A stretch of DNA of 64,000 nucleotides from AC-32 sp963772975 (GTDB lineage: Bacteria; Actinomycetota; Thermoleophilia; Gaiellales; Gaiellaceae). The stretch spans positions 620,001 to 684,000 of the forward strand of contig CAVYZH010000002.1 of NCBI GenBank assembly GCA_963772975.1, read 5' to 3'. This document shows, in pieces, positions 1 to 8,021 of this stretch. The first letter of the stretch is position 1. Each line of letters begins with the position of its first letter. A program made the translations under genes and the position numbers. The notes below the pieces were generated by a model. The model did no database searches, was not told the DNA's origin, and saw only the letters and a list, made by a program, of their open reading frames with translations.

Positions 1-276
1 AGCCGCCTTGCTGCCGATCGCGATCTCGAACACGCCCGGGTATCCAAGCGGCCGCCAGGCCAGGAGCGCAAAGAGACCGGCGAACGTGGCGAGCCCGACC
101 ATGCGCCACGCCTCGACGGCCTGGGTGGCCGGCCCGGCATCCACCGTTGGGCCGATTTTCAGCACGAAGCTGGTGAAGGCGCCGATTGCGGCGATCCCTA
201 GGAGGACTCGTGCAGTCGTCATCCGCCAGGCCGGCAAACCCCGCGATCTCGATACGTTCGCACTGGGCACCGACAT
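1..276 (-). CDS. Partial hypothetical membrane protein (C-terminus outside window)
   Basis: Reverse-strand frame open from an ATG at 276 to the window edge, 92 codons with no stop. The first 19 residues are polar; a hydrophobic stretch then starts at MTTARVLLGIAAIGAF, and a second follows near WRMVGLATFAGLFALLAW, so at least two membrane segments are likely. A weak purine-rich GAGG lies just upstream of the ATG. I do not recognise the family. It is cut by the window start, so full length is unknown. Confidence 0.55.
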   Translation of the reverse strand, partial: MSVPSANVSRSRGLPAWRMTTARVLLGIAAIGAFTSFVLKIGPTVDAGPATQAVEAWRMVGLATFAGLFALLAWRPLGYPGVFEIAIGSKAA

Positions 277-335
277 GATCCAATCGCCTCTTGTGGTTCA
301 CGTAGGGAAGGTGGCAGACGACGGTCTTAGGGAAC

Positions 336-566
336 CTACTTCGGGAAGCCGGTGTCCATCCAACTGCGAAAGCGCTCCACCTGCTCGCTCGGCCACGCCC
401 CGTCGCAGGGCATGCTCCCATCCGAGAGGCGACCGTAGATCGCGTCGGAGTTCTTCCGCACGTCCTCGTAGGACGAGAGGTCGAACGCGGCCGACATCGA
501 AGAGATGTCCCCCTCACGGAACAGGGGCCTGATGTCACGTTCGAAACCCACCGCTTCCTGCGCCAT
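336..566 (-). CDS. Small conserved hypothetical protein (76 aa)
   Basis: The ATG at 566 is chosen because a GGGAAGGGAG ribosome binding site sits just upstream; a longer frame to 665 lacks one. The product is soluble and acidic, with FERDIRPLFR near the N-terminus, FDLSSYEDVR in the middle, GSMPCDGAWP with a single Cys, and a tail ending RFRSWMDTGFPK. From memory this pattern resembles short proteins found near heme, copper or ferritin-like genes in Actinobacteria, but I cannot assign a function. Coding bias and ribosome binding site support a real gene. Confidence 0.65.
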   Translation of the reverse strand: MAQEAVGFERDIRPLFREGDISSMSAAFDLSSYEDVRKNSDAIYGRLSDGSMPCDGAWPSEQVERFRSWMDTGFPK

Positions 567-725
567 CGCTTGCTCCCTTCCCGGGTAGTTCGATCGGGCA
601 GAGCAATTTAACAGCGCGCCGAGTGCGACGGATGGCGCCCCGCGCCGGGTACGCCGCTCTGACACTTTGGTTGTCGCCCTCGGTCTCGAAGCCCTCCTAC
701 GAGGGCGGAAACGGCCCGGTGAGCG

Positions 726-771
726 AAGCCGACGCCCGGACTCGAACCGGGGTCGACCCCTTCATTACGAG
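726..771 (-). repeat. Copy of the 3' half of tRNA-Thr (att-like repeat)
   Basis: Read on the minus strand, this matches the intact tRNA-Thr at 3344-3416 from the anticodon loop (CTCGTAATGAAGGGGTC) through the T-arm and acceptor (CCGGTTCGAGTCCGGGCG) to TCGGCTT. The only internal difference is three extra bases in the variable loop. Homology stops at the anticodon loop; the 5' half is absent. A partial copy in the same orientation as a nearby intact tRNA is the classic footprint of tyrosine-recombinase integration. A degenerate second tRNA-Thr gene is the alternative. Confidence 0.6.
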
Positions 772-819
772 GGTCGTAGAGCGGCGCGGCTGTCTGCTGA
801 TCGAGGCTCCCCCTGCTTG

Positions 820-1050
820 ACACGAACTGGCGGTTGGCGATCTCTTGGAGCGTGATGTGGGTGGTTAGCGCCGAAGAGGTCGATTCCGTGCCGGTCAGGA
901 AGGCTCTTGTCTCGACCGCGATTCTGCAATGCCTCGGAGGGTGCACACGTCGTCGACAGCTCGAGAAGCATCGAGTTTTCTGGGTAGAGCCACAGTTCAC
1001 CGACGAACCGGCGGCCGTACCGCACGGTCCGAGTGTCGAAGTGCCGCAGT
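820..1050 (-). pseudogene. Frameshifted gene remnant
   Basis: Protein-like sequence is split over overlapping minus-strand frames. One frame gives VRYGRRFVGELWLYPENSM followed by LLELSTTCAPSEALQ. The next frame continues IAVETRAFLTG and later LTTHITLQEIANRQF, while RHGIDLFGA lies in the first frame again. Read together these suggest a C-terminal domain with at least two indels and no start codon. I do not recognise the family firmly. It lies inside the tRNA-Thr-flanked segment. Confidence 0.4.
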
Positions 1051-1087
1051 CTGGTGGAAGCAGACGCGGGCCGCGCGCGACAGGACA

Positions 1088-1124
1088 AGCAGGCCTACCC
1101 CGAGGAGATCGGGGTGGGCCTGCT
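1088..1124 (-). terminator. Strong hairpin after the YWTN-repeat gene
   Basis: Inverted repeat AGCAGGCCTACCCCGA / TCGGGGTGGGCCTGCT with a loop of about five bases and one mismatch, lying 17 bp past the stop of the 1142-3064 gene. There is no clear U-tract on the minus strand, so it may terminate weakly or protect the mRNA 3' end. Confidence 0.55.
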
Positions 1125-1141
1125 CAGTCTTGACCTGGCGT

Positions 1142-3064
1142 CTACGGGAAGCTGAAAGAGCAGGGCGCCGGCTGAACGAACGTCTTGTTGTCGTTCGCGT
1201 TCGTCAGGGCGTCCCTAAGCGCGGTCTGGTAGGCCCGGAACGGACTGCCGCTCGTCGTCAGCCCGTGCAAACCGAGCTCGGTGTTCGCCTCGTTCATCAG
1301 GTCGTTCACCGTCGCGAACCCGGCAGGGTTTGCAGCGACGGTACCCGGTGCGGAGATCAGCGAGCTGCCGCCGACCTTGCCATTCAGGACGTTCAGCCTC
1401 ATCGCTGCGAGCTGCGCCGAGAGGTCGTAGGCCATGTTCGTGGAAGACGACCCCTGGAGCCAGCTATTGAAGGCGCTGTAGCTACTCGGGTCGAAGGTCG
1501 AGCCGTTCGCGTTGCGCAGGTTGAGGCTGACCATCGACGCGAGGTCGTCCGACCCGAACAGGGCCTGACCGTTCTTGTTCCCCCAGAAGCCCTTTCCCAG
1601 GGCGCCCCCGGCGCCGATGCAGACGTTCCCGAACTGAACAGTCGTGCGGTCGCCGGCGGCCGTCACCCGAACGGAACCAGCAGTCGTGCGTCGCCAGTTG
1701 GTCTGCTTCGGGCTCGCTTCGGTGACCTGGACGCCGGGGTCGACCTTGAGGCTCGTCGGCGTTGAGTACGCGGTGCTTCCGACCTGAACTTTCCAGCCGG
1801 CGATGGGGCTTTCGCTCGGGTCGAGCTGGCCGTTCGTGTTCTTGTCGTAGTACTTCACGACGTCGACGAGCGTCACCGTGAACGCGGCGCTGGTCTGCGA
1901 CGACGACCCCGTTTCGTTGGCGGCCGTCACGCGGCACGTGTAGTCGCCCGGCTCGGTGTACGTGAAGCTCGAGGTCGTCGCACCGGGGATGTCGGTTCCG
2001 TCGAGCTGCCACTGGTACGCGAACGTGCGCGGCGACCGGAACAGGGAGGCGCCGTCGAGATCAGACTTCCAGCCGCCAGGGCTGCAGCTCAGCGCATCGC
2101 CCAGGCTGGCGCCTCCGGAGATCGCAGGAGCCTCACCGTTCGGCTGGGGCGCTTGAAGCAATGCGGGCAAGTTTGGCAAGCCCTCACCCGAGAGCACGGT
2201 TGCCGGGGACCCGGAACCGTCCAAGTTTCCAGTGCGGATCGCTCGACCGTAGAAGGTGGCCCAGTAGAGCTTTCCGGCCGTCGCGTCGAGCGCGACCCCG
2301 GCCGGGCCCTCCTCGCCAGCGAAGAGCGTCGAAGGCACTCCCGAGCCGTCGAGGTTCCCGACCCTGATCTGACCGGAGCCAAGAGCCGCCCAGTACACCT
2401 TCCCGGCCGCCGAATCGATCGCCAACCCGACCGGCTGGTTGCCCGCGTCGGCGCCACCGAATAGCGTCGAGGCGGTGCCCGAGCCATCCAGATTCGCGGT
2501 CCGCACCTGGTTAGCGAACTGGTTCGTCCAGTAGATCTTGCCGGCGGCGCGGTCGATCACGAGCCCACTCGGGCCGCTTCCCGGCGGCTCCGCAAAAAGT
2601 GTTGCGGCGACGCCCGTCCCGTCGAGGTTTGCGACGCGGATTGTGCTTGAGTCGAAGTTCGCCCAGTAGATCTTCCCGGCGACGTGGTCGACCGCGACAC
2701 CGCACAAGCGGCCTTCGGCAAAGAGGGTCGAGGCGATGCCGGACCCGTCCAGGTTCGCAGCCCGGACCTCTCCCGAGTTGAAGTTCGTCCAGTAGACCTT
2801 GCCGGCTGCGGGATCAAGCGCGACCCCACAGGGGGCACCCTCGCCCCCGAACAAGGTGGTTCCCCCCGAACCGTCGACGTTCGCGAATCGGACCGCGCCG
2901 CTCTCGTTGCCCCAGTAGATCCTGGTGCCTGCTCCATCCGCCGCCCCAGCGCCGGCGGGCAGGAGCGCGGTGACTGCTGCGACGAACACGAGTGCCGCCA
3001 CCGTCGCGGCGCGGACCCCGCCACGAACGCGAACAGGAGAACGCCGCTTGAGCTCCTTTCCCAT
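1142..3064 (-). CDS. Secreted YWTN-type beta-propeller protein with Ig/PKD-like and SdrD-like domains (640 aa)
   Basis: The ATG at 3064 is preceded by GGAGG eight bases upstream and preferred over an upstream start. A basic N-terminus and hydrophobic stretch ending AGAGA form a signal peptide (about residues 1-42). Six LDL-receptor class B-like repeats of about 43 residues follow, each with KIYW/KVYW, N..SG.IR.ANLDGSG and TLF, forming a propeller. Then come an Ig/PKD-like domain (EPGDYTCRV), a segment YYDKNTNGQLDPSE typical of SdrD-B/calcium-loop domains, and a unique C-terminal region of about 170 residues. No sorting signal or C-terminal membrane segment is visible, so it is probably released or held by wall interactions. 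It is the only intact gene between the tRNA-Thr repeats and may be cargo of an integrated element. Confidence 0.85.
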   Translation of the reverse strand: MGKELKRRSPVRVRGGVRAATVAALVFVAAVTALLPAGAGAADGAGTRIYWGNESGAVRFANVDGSGGTTLFGGEGAPCGVALDPAAGKVYWTNFNSGEVRAANLDGSGIASTLFAEGRLCGVAVDHVAGKIYWANFDSSTIRVANLDGTGVAATLFAEPPGSGPSGLVIDRAAGKIYWTNQFANQVRTANLDGSGTASTLFGGADAGNQPVGLAIDSAAGKVYWAALGSGQIRVGNLDGSGVPSTLFAGEEGPAGVALDATAGKLYWATFYGRAIRTGNLDGSGSPATVLSGEGLPNLPALLQAPQPNGEAPAISGGASLGDALSCSPGGWKSDLDGASLFRSPRTFAYQWQLDGTDIPGATTSSFTYTEPGDYTCRVTAANETGSSSQTSAAFTVTLVDVVKYYDKNTNGQLDPSESPIAGWKVQVGSTAYSTPTSLKVDPGVQVTEASPKQTNWRRTTAGSVRVTAAGDRTTVQFGNVCIGAGGALGKGFWGNKNGQALFGSDDLASMVSLNLRNANGSTFDPSSYSAFNSWLQGSSSTNMAYDLSAQLAAMRLNVLNGKVGGSSLISAPGTVAANPAGFATVNDLMNEANTELGLHGLTTSGSPFRAYQTALRDALTNANDNKTFVQPAPCSFSFP

Positions 3065-3343
3065 CGTAAGAACCTCCGTGTGTGGGTGGTAATTCGTGTT
3101 GGCCGTCACCGAGACTTAGCCTGTGCCGCAGACCCCAGTCAGCGCGACTCAGCCACCCTCACAGTGGCGTGCACGGAAGGAAAACGGAATCCCCCGTTTG
3201 CGTCGGGCAGCCTGGCCGTTAGTGCAGTTGACCACGACGGTGTCAAGTGGAGTCAGTCCAATGGACCTCAGGTAGACCCGCTCGACCGCGAAGACTGGGA
3301 CTGATGCCGCCCATCTGAGTGGAAAATCCCTGCAAATCGACAA

Positions 3344-3416
3344 AGCCGACGCCCGGACTCGAACCGGGGACCCCTTCATTACGAGTGAAGTGCTCTACCA
3401 GCTGAGCTACGTCGGC
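3344..3416 (-). tRNA. tRNA-Thr (anticodon CGT)
   Basis: The cloverleaf reads GCCGACG acceptor, D-arm GCTCAGCTGGTAGAGC, anticodon stem-loop CTTCA-CTCGTAA-TGAAG with anticodon CGT, T-arm CCGGTTCGAGTCCGG, and the matching CGTCGGC plus discriminator T. It is 73 nt and the 3' CCA is not encoded. The 3' half recurs at 726-771. Confidence 0.95.
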
Positions 3417-3440
3417 GGGGCGGGCGAAGTCTAGCCGCGC

Positions 3441-4061
3441 CTATGAAGGGGCGACCACCCGCTCGGCAGCCTCGGCGCACTCGGCTTGGCGATGCAGTGC
3501 CGGGTCGGCCGCGAATCGCTCGGTGACCCGCACGACCTCGCCGCCGAGCCGCTCGAGCTGGCTCTCGACCGTCTCGTCGCTGATCGAGCCGTCCTCGCCG
3601 AAGACCTGCCAGGACGCCGGGATCGGGACGACGTACGGCACCGCCCAGCCGCGCAACGCGCGCGCCGAGAACTCCATCGTGTTGATCGCCTGCAAGCCCT
3701 GCGTGCCGCCGGCCGCGCTGATCAGGCCGATCACCTTGTCGTGCAGGTACGGCGGGTCGCGGCGGCCGAGGACGTGCAGCCAGTCGAGCGCGTTCTTGAA
3801 CGCGCCGGAGATCGTGCCCTGGTAGAGCGGGCTGCTCCAGAGCAGGCCGTCCGCCGCGTGGCAGGACTCGATCAGCGTGGCCGCCGCCTCCGTCGGCTCG
3901 TCGTCGTCGGGGTCGTACATCGGCAGCTCGAGCTCGCGCAGGTCGAGCAAGGTCGTCTCGGCGCCCGCGGCCGCCGCGCCGGCGAGCGCCCGCTGCAGCG
4001 CCGACCGGCTCGTCGATCCTTTCCGGAGCGACCCTCCGAGCCCGACGATCGTCGGCGGCAT
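3441..4061 (-). CDS. NADPH-dependent FMN reductase family protein (206 aa)
   Basis: Flavodoxin-like fold of the NAD(P)H-dependent FMN/quinone reductase family. The N-terminal phosphate-binding loop reads IVGLGGSLRKGSTSR; LPMYDPDDD and SSPLYQGTISGAFKNALDW are the characteristic flavin-site motifs, followed by KVIGLISAAGGTQG. Full family length, no membrane segment, so cytosolic. Expected activity is two-electron reduction of FMN, quinones or azo/nitro compounds; the substrate cannot be told from sequence. It lies next to tRNA-Thr and is divergent from the holin-like gene at 4096, with 34 bp between the starts for both promoters. Confidence 0.9.
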   Translation of the reverse strand: MPPTIVGLGGSLRKGSTSRSALQRALAGAAAAGAETTLLDLRELELPMYDPDDDEPTEAAATLIESCHAADGLLWSSPLYQGTISGAFKNALDWLHVLGRRDPPYLHDKVIGLISAAGGTQGLQAINTMEFSARALRGWAVPYVVPIPASWQVFGEDGSISDETVESQLERLGGEVVRVTERFAADPALHRQAECAEAAERVVAPS

Positions 4062-4095
4062 GCCGCGAGCCTAACCGCGTTAGACTCGCGCCGAG

Positions 4096-4479
4096 ATGAT
4101 CCTCTTGCGCATAGCGCTCGCGGTCGGCATCAACGCCCTGGCGCTCTGGGTCGCCAACGAGATCTGGGACAGCGTCTCGATCCAGGGCTTCTGGGCCTAC
4201 TTCATCGGCGCGCTCGTGCTCGGGATCGCGAACGCCGTGATCAAGCCGATCCTCGCCATCCTGACGCTGCCGTTGATCATCTTCACGCTCGGGCTCTTCT
4301 ACCTGCTGATCAACATTGCGATGGTCGCGCTGGCCGAGTGGATCGCGCCGAACTTCTCGATCGACGGCTTCTGGACGTACGTCGGCGTGGTCGCGATCGT
4401 CTGGCTCGTGAACTGGGTCTGCTACTCGGCGCTCGACGCGCTCGAGGGCGGCGGCCGCCGCGCCCGCACGGCCGTCTAG
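4096..4479 (+). CDS. Phage-holin-family (mycobacterial 4-TMS type) membrane protein (127 aa)
   Basis: Four hydrophobic segments fill most of the protein. The family signature ANAVIKPILAILTLPLIIFTLG (around residues 50-71) followed by a second LLINIAMVALAEW block is typical of the DUF360/holin superfamily IV proteins that are chromosomal in many bacteria. A basic tail GGGRRARTAV ends the chain. No lysin or phage gene is nearby, so a phage role is unlikely; a housekeeping membrane role is more probable. A paralogue lies at 59074-59457. Confidence 0.88.
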   Translation: MILLRIALAVGINALALWVANEIWDSVSIQGFWAYFIGALVLGIANAVIKPILAILTLPLIIFTLGLFYLLINIAMVALAEWIAPNFSIDGFWTYVGVVAIVWLVNWVCYSALDALEGGGRRARTAV

Positions 4480-4483
4480 CCGG

Positions 4484-5368
4484 CTACGGCCTGAAACGCC
4501 AGACGTCCTCGCCCGCGTAGCTCGTCACCCACATCGAGCCGTACGCACGCAGCGCGAGGAAGGCTCCCGGCCCGGCGGCGAACGAGTCCAGCACGCGGGC
4601 CGTGCTTGGGGTCGACCCGGTAGACGAGGCTCTGCTCCTTGTCCGGGATCCAGAGCGTCCCGTCCGGGGCCGAGCGCGCCCTGCGCGAGCGTGCGCCCGA
4701 ACGAGAGCCGGTCGACGACGCGGCCGTCGCTCGACGTGGACGAGCACGTTGTCGGCCGCCTGAATCCAGAGCCCGTTCGCGCCCGCGACGAACCAGGACG
4801 GCGCACGCACGCCGACGGGGACGCGCTCGACGTTCATGCTCTTCGGATCCACGCGCGCGACCGCCGTCGCCGAGCGGCCGAAGCCGACCCAGAGGCTGCC
4901 GCCCGCGACGTGCAGGCCGGTGGGTCTCGCGTCCGATCGCGATGCGACGAACGACTCGCAAGCGAGCGCGGGTCGACCTCGACGAGCTTCCCTGCCTCCC
5001 AGGCCGTCACCCACACGCGCCCAAAGGTGGCGGCGACGTCGAAGGGCGCCCCGCCGACCCGGACGCTTCGCACGCGGCCCGGAGCGCGGGTCGACGCACG
5101 CGAGCGTTTCTCGGTCGCGTAGTTGACCACCCAGAGCGCGCCGAAAGCCATGGGTGACGGAGAAGAGCCCGGGCCGAGCCGAGCCGGCGTGTGACCCGGT
5201 TCGTCGCCGGGTCGATCCTCGCCAGCGTCCCCGAGCCGTCGTTCGCCACCCACACCGCGCCGTACGCCGCGGTCGCGCCACCGGGCGAGGAGCCGGTCTC
5301 GATCCGCGCGACGAGCGTGCGGCGAGACTGAGCGCCGCAAGTGCCACTCCGAACAGCGCGAGCTTCAT
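4484..5368 (-). pseudogene. YncE/Vgb-like beta-propeller gene broken by several frameshifts
   Basis: A seven-bladed propeller is recognisable only by hopping between frames. After a signal-like start MKLALFGVALAALSLAA, blades with the LWV/VWV motif appear as GAVWVANDGSGTLARIDP, GALWVVNYATE, GRVWVTAWEAGKLVEVDP, GGSLWVGFGRSATAVARVDP, GLWIQAADNVLVHV, DGTLWIPDKEQSLVYRVDP and GSMWVTSYAGEDVWRFRP. At least five frame changes are needed. Family members are periplasmic or secreted streptogramin-lyase-like or YncE-like proteins. Either a true pseudogene or, given other broken genes in this window, accumulated sequence errors. Confidence 0.7.
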
Positions 5369-5405
5369 CACGGCAACTACACCGCCGCGGCGACTGCGGG
5401 TTCCG

Positions 5406-6347
5406 CTAGTCGCTCTCGAGCTCCGCCGCGTCCTCGTCGCTGAGCTCGAGGTCCGCCGCGACCACGATCGGCTCGACCTGGTCGGGCCGCCGGAAGCCCG
5501 TGATCGCGCCGTCGACGGCCGGGTTGCGCAGCGTCCAGGCGACGGCCACGGCTCCGGGTGCGACGTCGTGCCGCTCGGCCACGCGCTTCAGCCGCTCGAC
5601 CAGCTCGAGGTTGCGCGAGAGCTGCGGCTCCCGGAAGCGCTCGCTGCGCCGGCGCCAGTCGTTGTCGGGCAGGCTCTCGATCCGCTCGCGCGTCATCCCC
5701 CCGGTCAAGAGGCCCGAGGCCATCGGCGAGTAGACGATCACGCCGATCCCCTCCTCCTCGCAGAACGGCAGGATCTCCGGCTCCGCCTCGCGGTCGAGCA
5801 GCGAGTACTGCGGCTGCAGCGTCTCGACCGGCGCGATCGCCTGCGCACGGCGCAGCTGCTCGACATTGAAGTTCGAGACGCCGATGTGGCGGGCCAGGCC
5901 CTCGTCGCGAAGCTCCACGAGCGTCGACCAGCCCTCCTCGACCTCCTCGTCCGGGATCGGCCAGTGGATCTGGTAGAGGTCGACCGCGTCGAGCCCGAGA
6001 CGCGAGAGGCTGCCCTCGATCTCGCGCCTGAGCGAGTCGCGCTTCAGGCTCTGCAGCGTCGTCCGGTTCGGGCCTTTGGGCTGGCCGCCCTTGGTGAAGA
6101 CGAACGGCCGCTGGTCGAGCCCGGCGATCGCGCGCCCGACGACCTGCTCCGAGTGGCCGAAGCCGTAGTGGGCAGCGGTGTCGATCCAGTTGACGCCGAG
6201 CTCGAGCGCGCGGTGGATCGCCGCGATCGAGTCGCCGTCGTCCTGGTCGCCCCAGCCCCAGTCGTACTCGGCGCCGCCGATCGCCCAGGCGCCGAGGCCG
6301 ACGCGGGTGATCTCCATCCCGGTGCCGCCGAGCTCGGTCGTCCTCAT
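5406..6347 (-). CDS. Aldo/keto reductase (313 aa)
   Basis: TIM-barrel NADPH-dependent oxidoreductase. The N-terminal GLGAWAIGG, the catalytic Asp and Tyr in NWIDTAAHYGFGHSE, the catalytic Lys in VFTKGG, and His in VDLYQIHWPIP are all present, as are RHIGVSNF and the C-terminal GAITGFRRPDQV. Length is normal for the general stress protein 69/perakine reductase-like branch. The ATG at 6347 is chosen from the family's N-terminus. The upstream DNA polymerase delta-prime frame runs into it without a stop, so the true boundary is affected by sequence quality or a fusion. Confidence 0.9.
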   Translation of the reverse strand: MRTTELGGTGMEITRVGLGAWAIGGAEYDWGWGDQDDGDSIAAIHRALELGVNWIDTAAHYGFGHSEQVVGRAIAGLDQRPFVFTKGGQPKGPNRTTLQSLKRDSLRREIEGSLSRLGLDAVDLYQIHWPIPDEEVEEGWSTLVELRDEGLARHIGVSNFNVEQLRRAQAIAPVETLQPQYSLLDREAEPEILPFCEEEGIGVIVYSPMASGLLTGGMTRERIESLPDNDWRRRSERFREPQLSRNLELVERLKRVAERHDVAPGAVAVAWTLRNPAVDGAITGFRRPDQVEPIVVAADLELSDEDAAELESD

Positions 6348-7425
6348 GCGGCCATCCGAGATCGATCCGGCGAAGGCGCGTCGCAGCTGGACAAAGAGCG
6401 CTTCTAGCGCAAGGGCCGGCGAAAGCTGGAACTCCTCGAAGCGGCGCCAGGTCTCGCGGACGAGCTCGGCGGCGCGCTCGGCGCCTTCGAGCCGCTCGAG
6501 CGTCCCGTCCTCGCGCAGCTCTTCGGCGCGGTCGACGTGGACGAGCGCTTTGTCCGCCCCGGCCGCGGCCGCGACGAGGTCGCGGTACCACGACGCGAGC
6601 TCCTCGAGCGAGGCGAGCAGCTCCTCGCGCTCGGCCCCGCGCCCGGCTCGCTTGACGCGCTGCTCGGCCTCGCGGGCGGTCAGGTCGAGGCCCTCGAGCG
6701 TGGCCTCCTCGCGTTCCTTCGCCTCGGCCGCACGCTCCCGCGAGGCCTCCACCAGCTTCTTCGCCGCCGCCGAGGCGTCGAACTCCGGCGCGTAGACGGA
6801 GCGCGCCGTCTCGAGCAGCGCGGTGCGGCGCTTCGCGGAGGCGGGATCGAGTAGGCGCTCGGCCCGGTCGAGCCGGCCGCTCGCGACCCGGGCGATCGAC
6901 GTCGCCTCCTGCTCCGAGAGCTGCGGCGCCCGTGCGAGCACCTCGGCGCGAACGGCCCGCTCGGAGAGCCGCCGGAACGGGATCGCCTGGCAGCGCGAGC
7001 GGATCGTCTCCGGCAGCGGGCCGACCTCGTCTGCGACGAGCACGATTACGGCGTACTCGGGCGGCTCCTCGAGGTCCTTCAGCAGCGCGTCCGCCGCCTC
7101 GTCGTTCAGCAGGTGCGCTGCCGAAGACGAGGTAGACGCGACGCTGGGCCTCGAACGGCCGCATGTGCAGGTCGCGCCGCATCTCGCGGACGGCGTCGAT
7201 CCGGATCTGATCGCCCAGCGGCTCGAGCACGTACAGGTCGGGGTGCGACCGCCGCTCGACGCGCGGGTCGCCGCCGAGCAGCTCCGACGCGAACGCCAGC
7301 GCGGTCGCCCGCTTGCCAACACCGGCCGGCCCGTGGAACAGGTACGCGTGGGTCGGGCCCTCGGCGAGAGCCGCGCGCAGGAGCCGCTTCGCCTCGTCCT
7401 GCTCAGGAACGCTGTCGAAGCTCAT
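6348..7425 (-). CDS. holB: DNA polymerase III delta-prime subunit, frameshifted
   Basis: The N-terminal frame carries the AAA+ clamp-loader start MSFDSVPEQDEAKRLL, Walker A HGPAGVGKRA and DLYVLEPLGDQIRIDAVREM. Near 7117-7124 the reading frame changes; the next frame continues with AHLLNDEAADALLKDLEEPP, which includes the sensor-region LLK.LEEPP motif, then TIRSRCQAIPF (sensor 1) and a helical C-terminal domain. The 5' end overlaps tmk by 23 bp, the usual tmk-holB arrangement. The second frame enters the aldo/keto reductase with no stop; a TGA overlapping that ATG exists in another frame. holB is normally essential, so a sequencing indel is the likeliest cause. Confidence 0.85.
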
Positions 7426-7999
7426 TCAGCACCTCCTCGGCGATCTCGCGCGGCGGGCGCGTGCCATCGATCGACTGGATTCTCTCCGGGAACACCTCCG
7501 CCAGCTGGCGGTAGGCGGCGTCGACGCGCGCGCGGAAGTCGTCGTCCTCGCGCTCGATGCGGTCGCCCTCGGTGCCGACGCGGCGCGCGGACTCCGCCGG
7601 ATCGACCAACAGCAGGAAGGTGCGGTCGGGCAGGACGCCACCCACCGCTTGCAGGTTCAGCTCGAGCAGGCGGTCGAGACCGAGCCCGCGCGCAATCCCC
7701 TGGTAGGCGAGCGACGAGTCGAGGTAGCGGTCGCAGATCACGTCCGCGCCGCGCTCTAGGGCCGGCGCGATCACCTGCTCGACGAGCTGCGCGCGCGCCG
7801 CCGCGAACAGCGCCGCCTCGGCCCAGGCCGAGACCTCGCCCTCGGCCAGCAGCAGCTCCCGCACCCGCTCGCCGAGCTCGGTCCCGCCCGGCTCACGCGT
7901 GGCGACCACGTCGCGGCCCTCGTCCGCGAGCGCCTCGGCGAGCAGCTTGGCCTGGGTCGACTTGCCGGAGCCGTCGAGCCCTTCGAACGTCACGAACAC
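7403..7999 (-). CDS. tmk: Thymidylate kinase (198 aa)
   Basis: Phosphorylates dTMP to dTDP. The P-loop FEGLDGSGKSTQ sits at the very N-terminus, followed by TREPGGTELGERVRELLL, the DRYLDSSLAYQG dTMP-binding motif and LLLVDPAESARRV. The start is a GTG at 7999, giving VFVTFEG, which matches the family; longer upstream frames run antisense through the next gene. Co-directional with holB and overlapping it. Divergent from the epimerase at 8022 with only 22 bp between starts. Confidence 0.95.
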   Translation of the reverse strand: MFVTFEGLDGSGKSTQAKLLAEALADEGRDVVATREPGGTELGERVRELLLAEGEVSAWAEAALFAAARAQLVEQVIAPALERGADVICDRYLDSSLAYQGIARGLGLDRLLELNLQAVGGVLPDRTFLLLVDPAESARRVGTEGDRIEREDDDFRARVDAAYRQLAEVFPERIQSIDGTRPPREIAEEVLNELRQRS

Positions 8000-8021
8000 T
8001 GCCGACCTAGGATACGAGGCG

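Noticed and set aside
929..1765. 278-codon plus-strand frame opposite the YWTN-repeat gene
   Set aside because: Arg-rich, low-complexity product typical of antisense frames in GC-rich DNA.
4096..4479. Holin-like gene as evidence of a prophage
   Set aside because: The family is widespread outside phages and no other phage gene is nearby.
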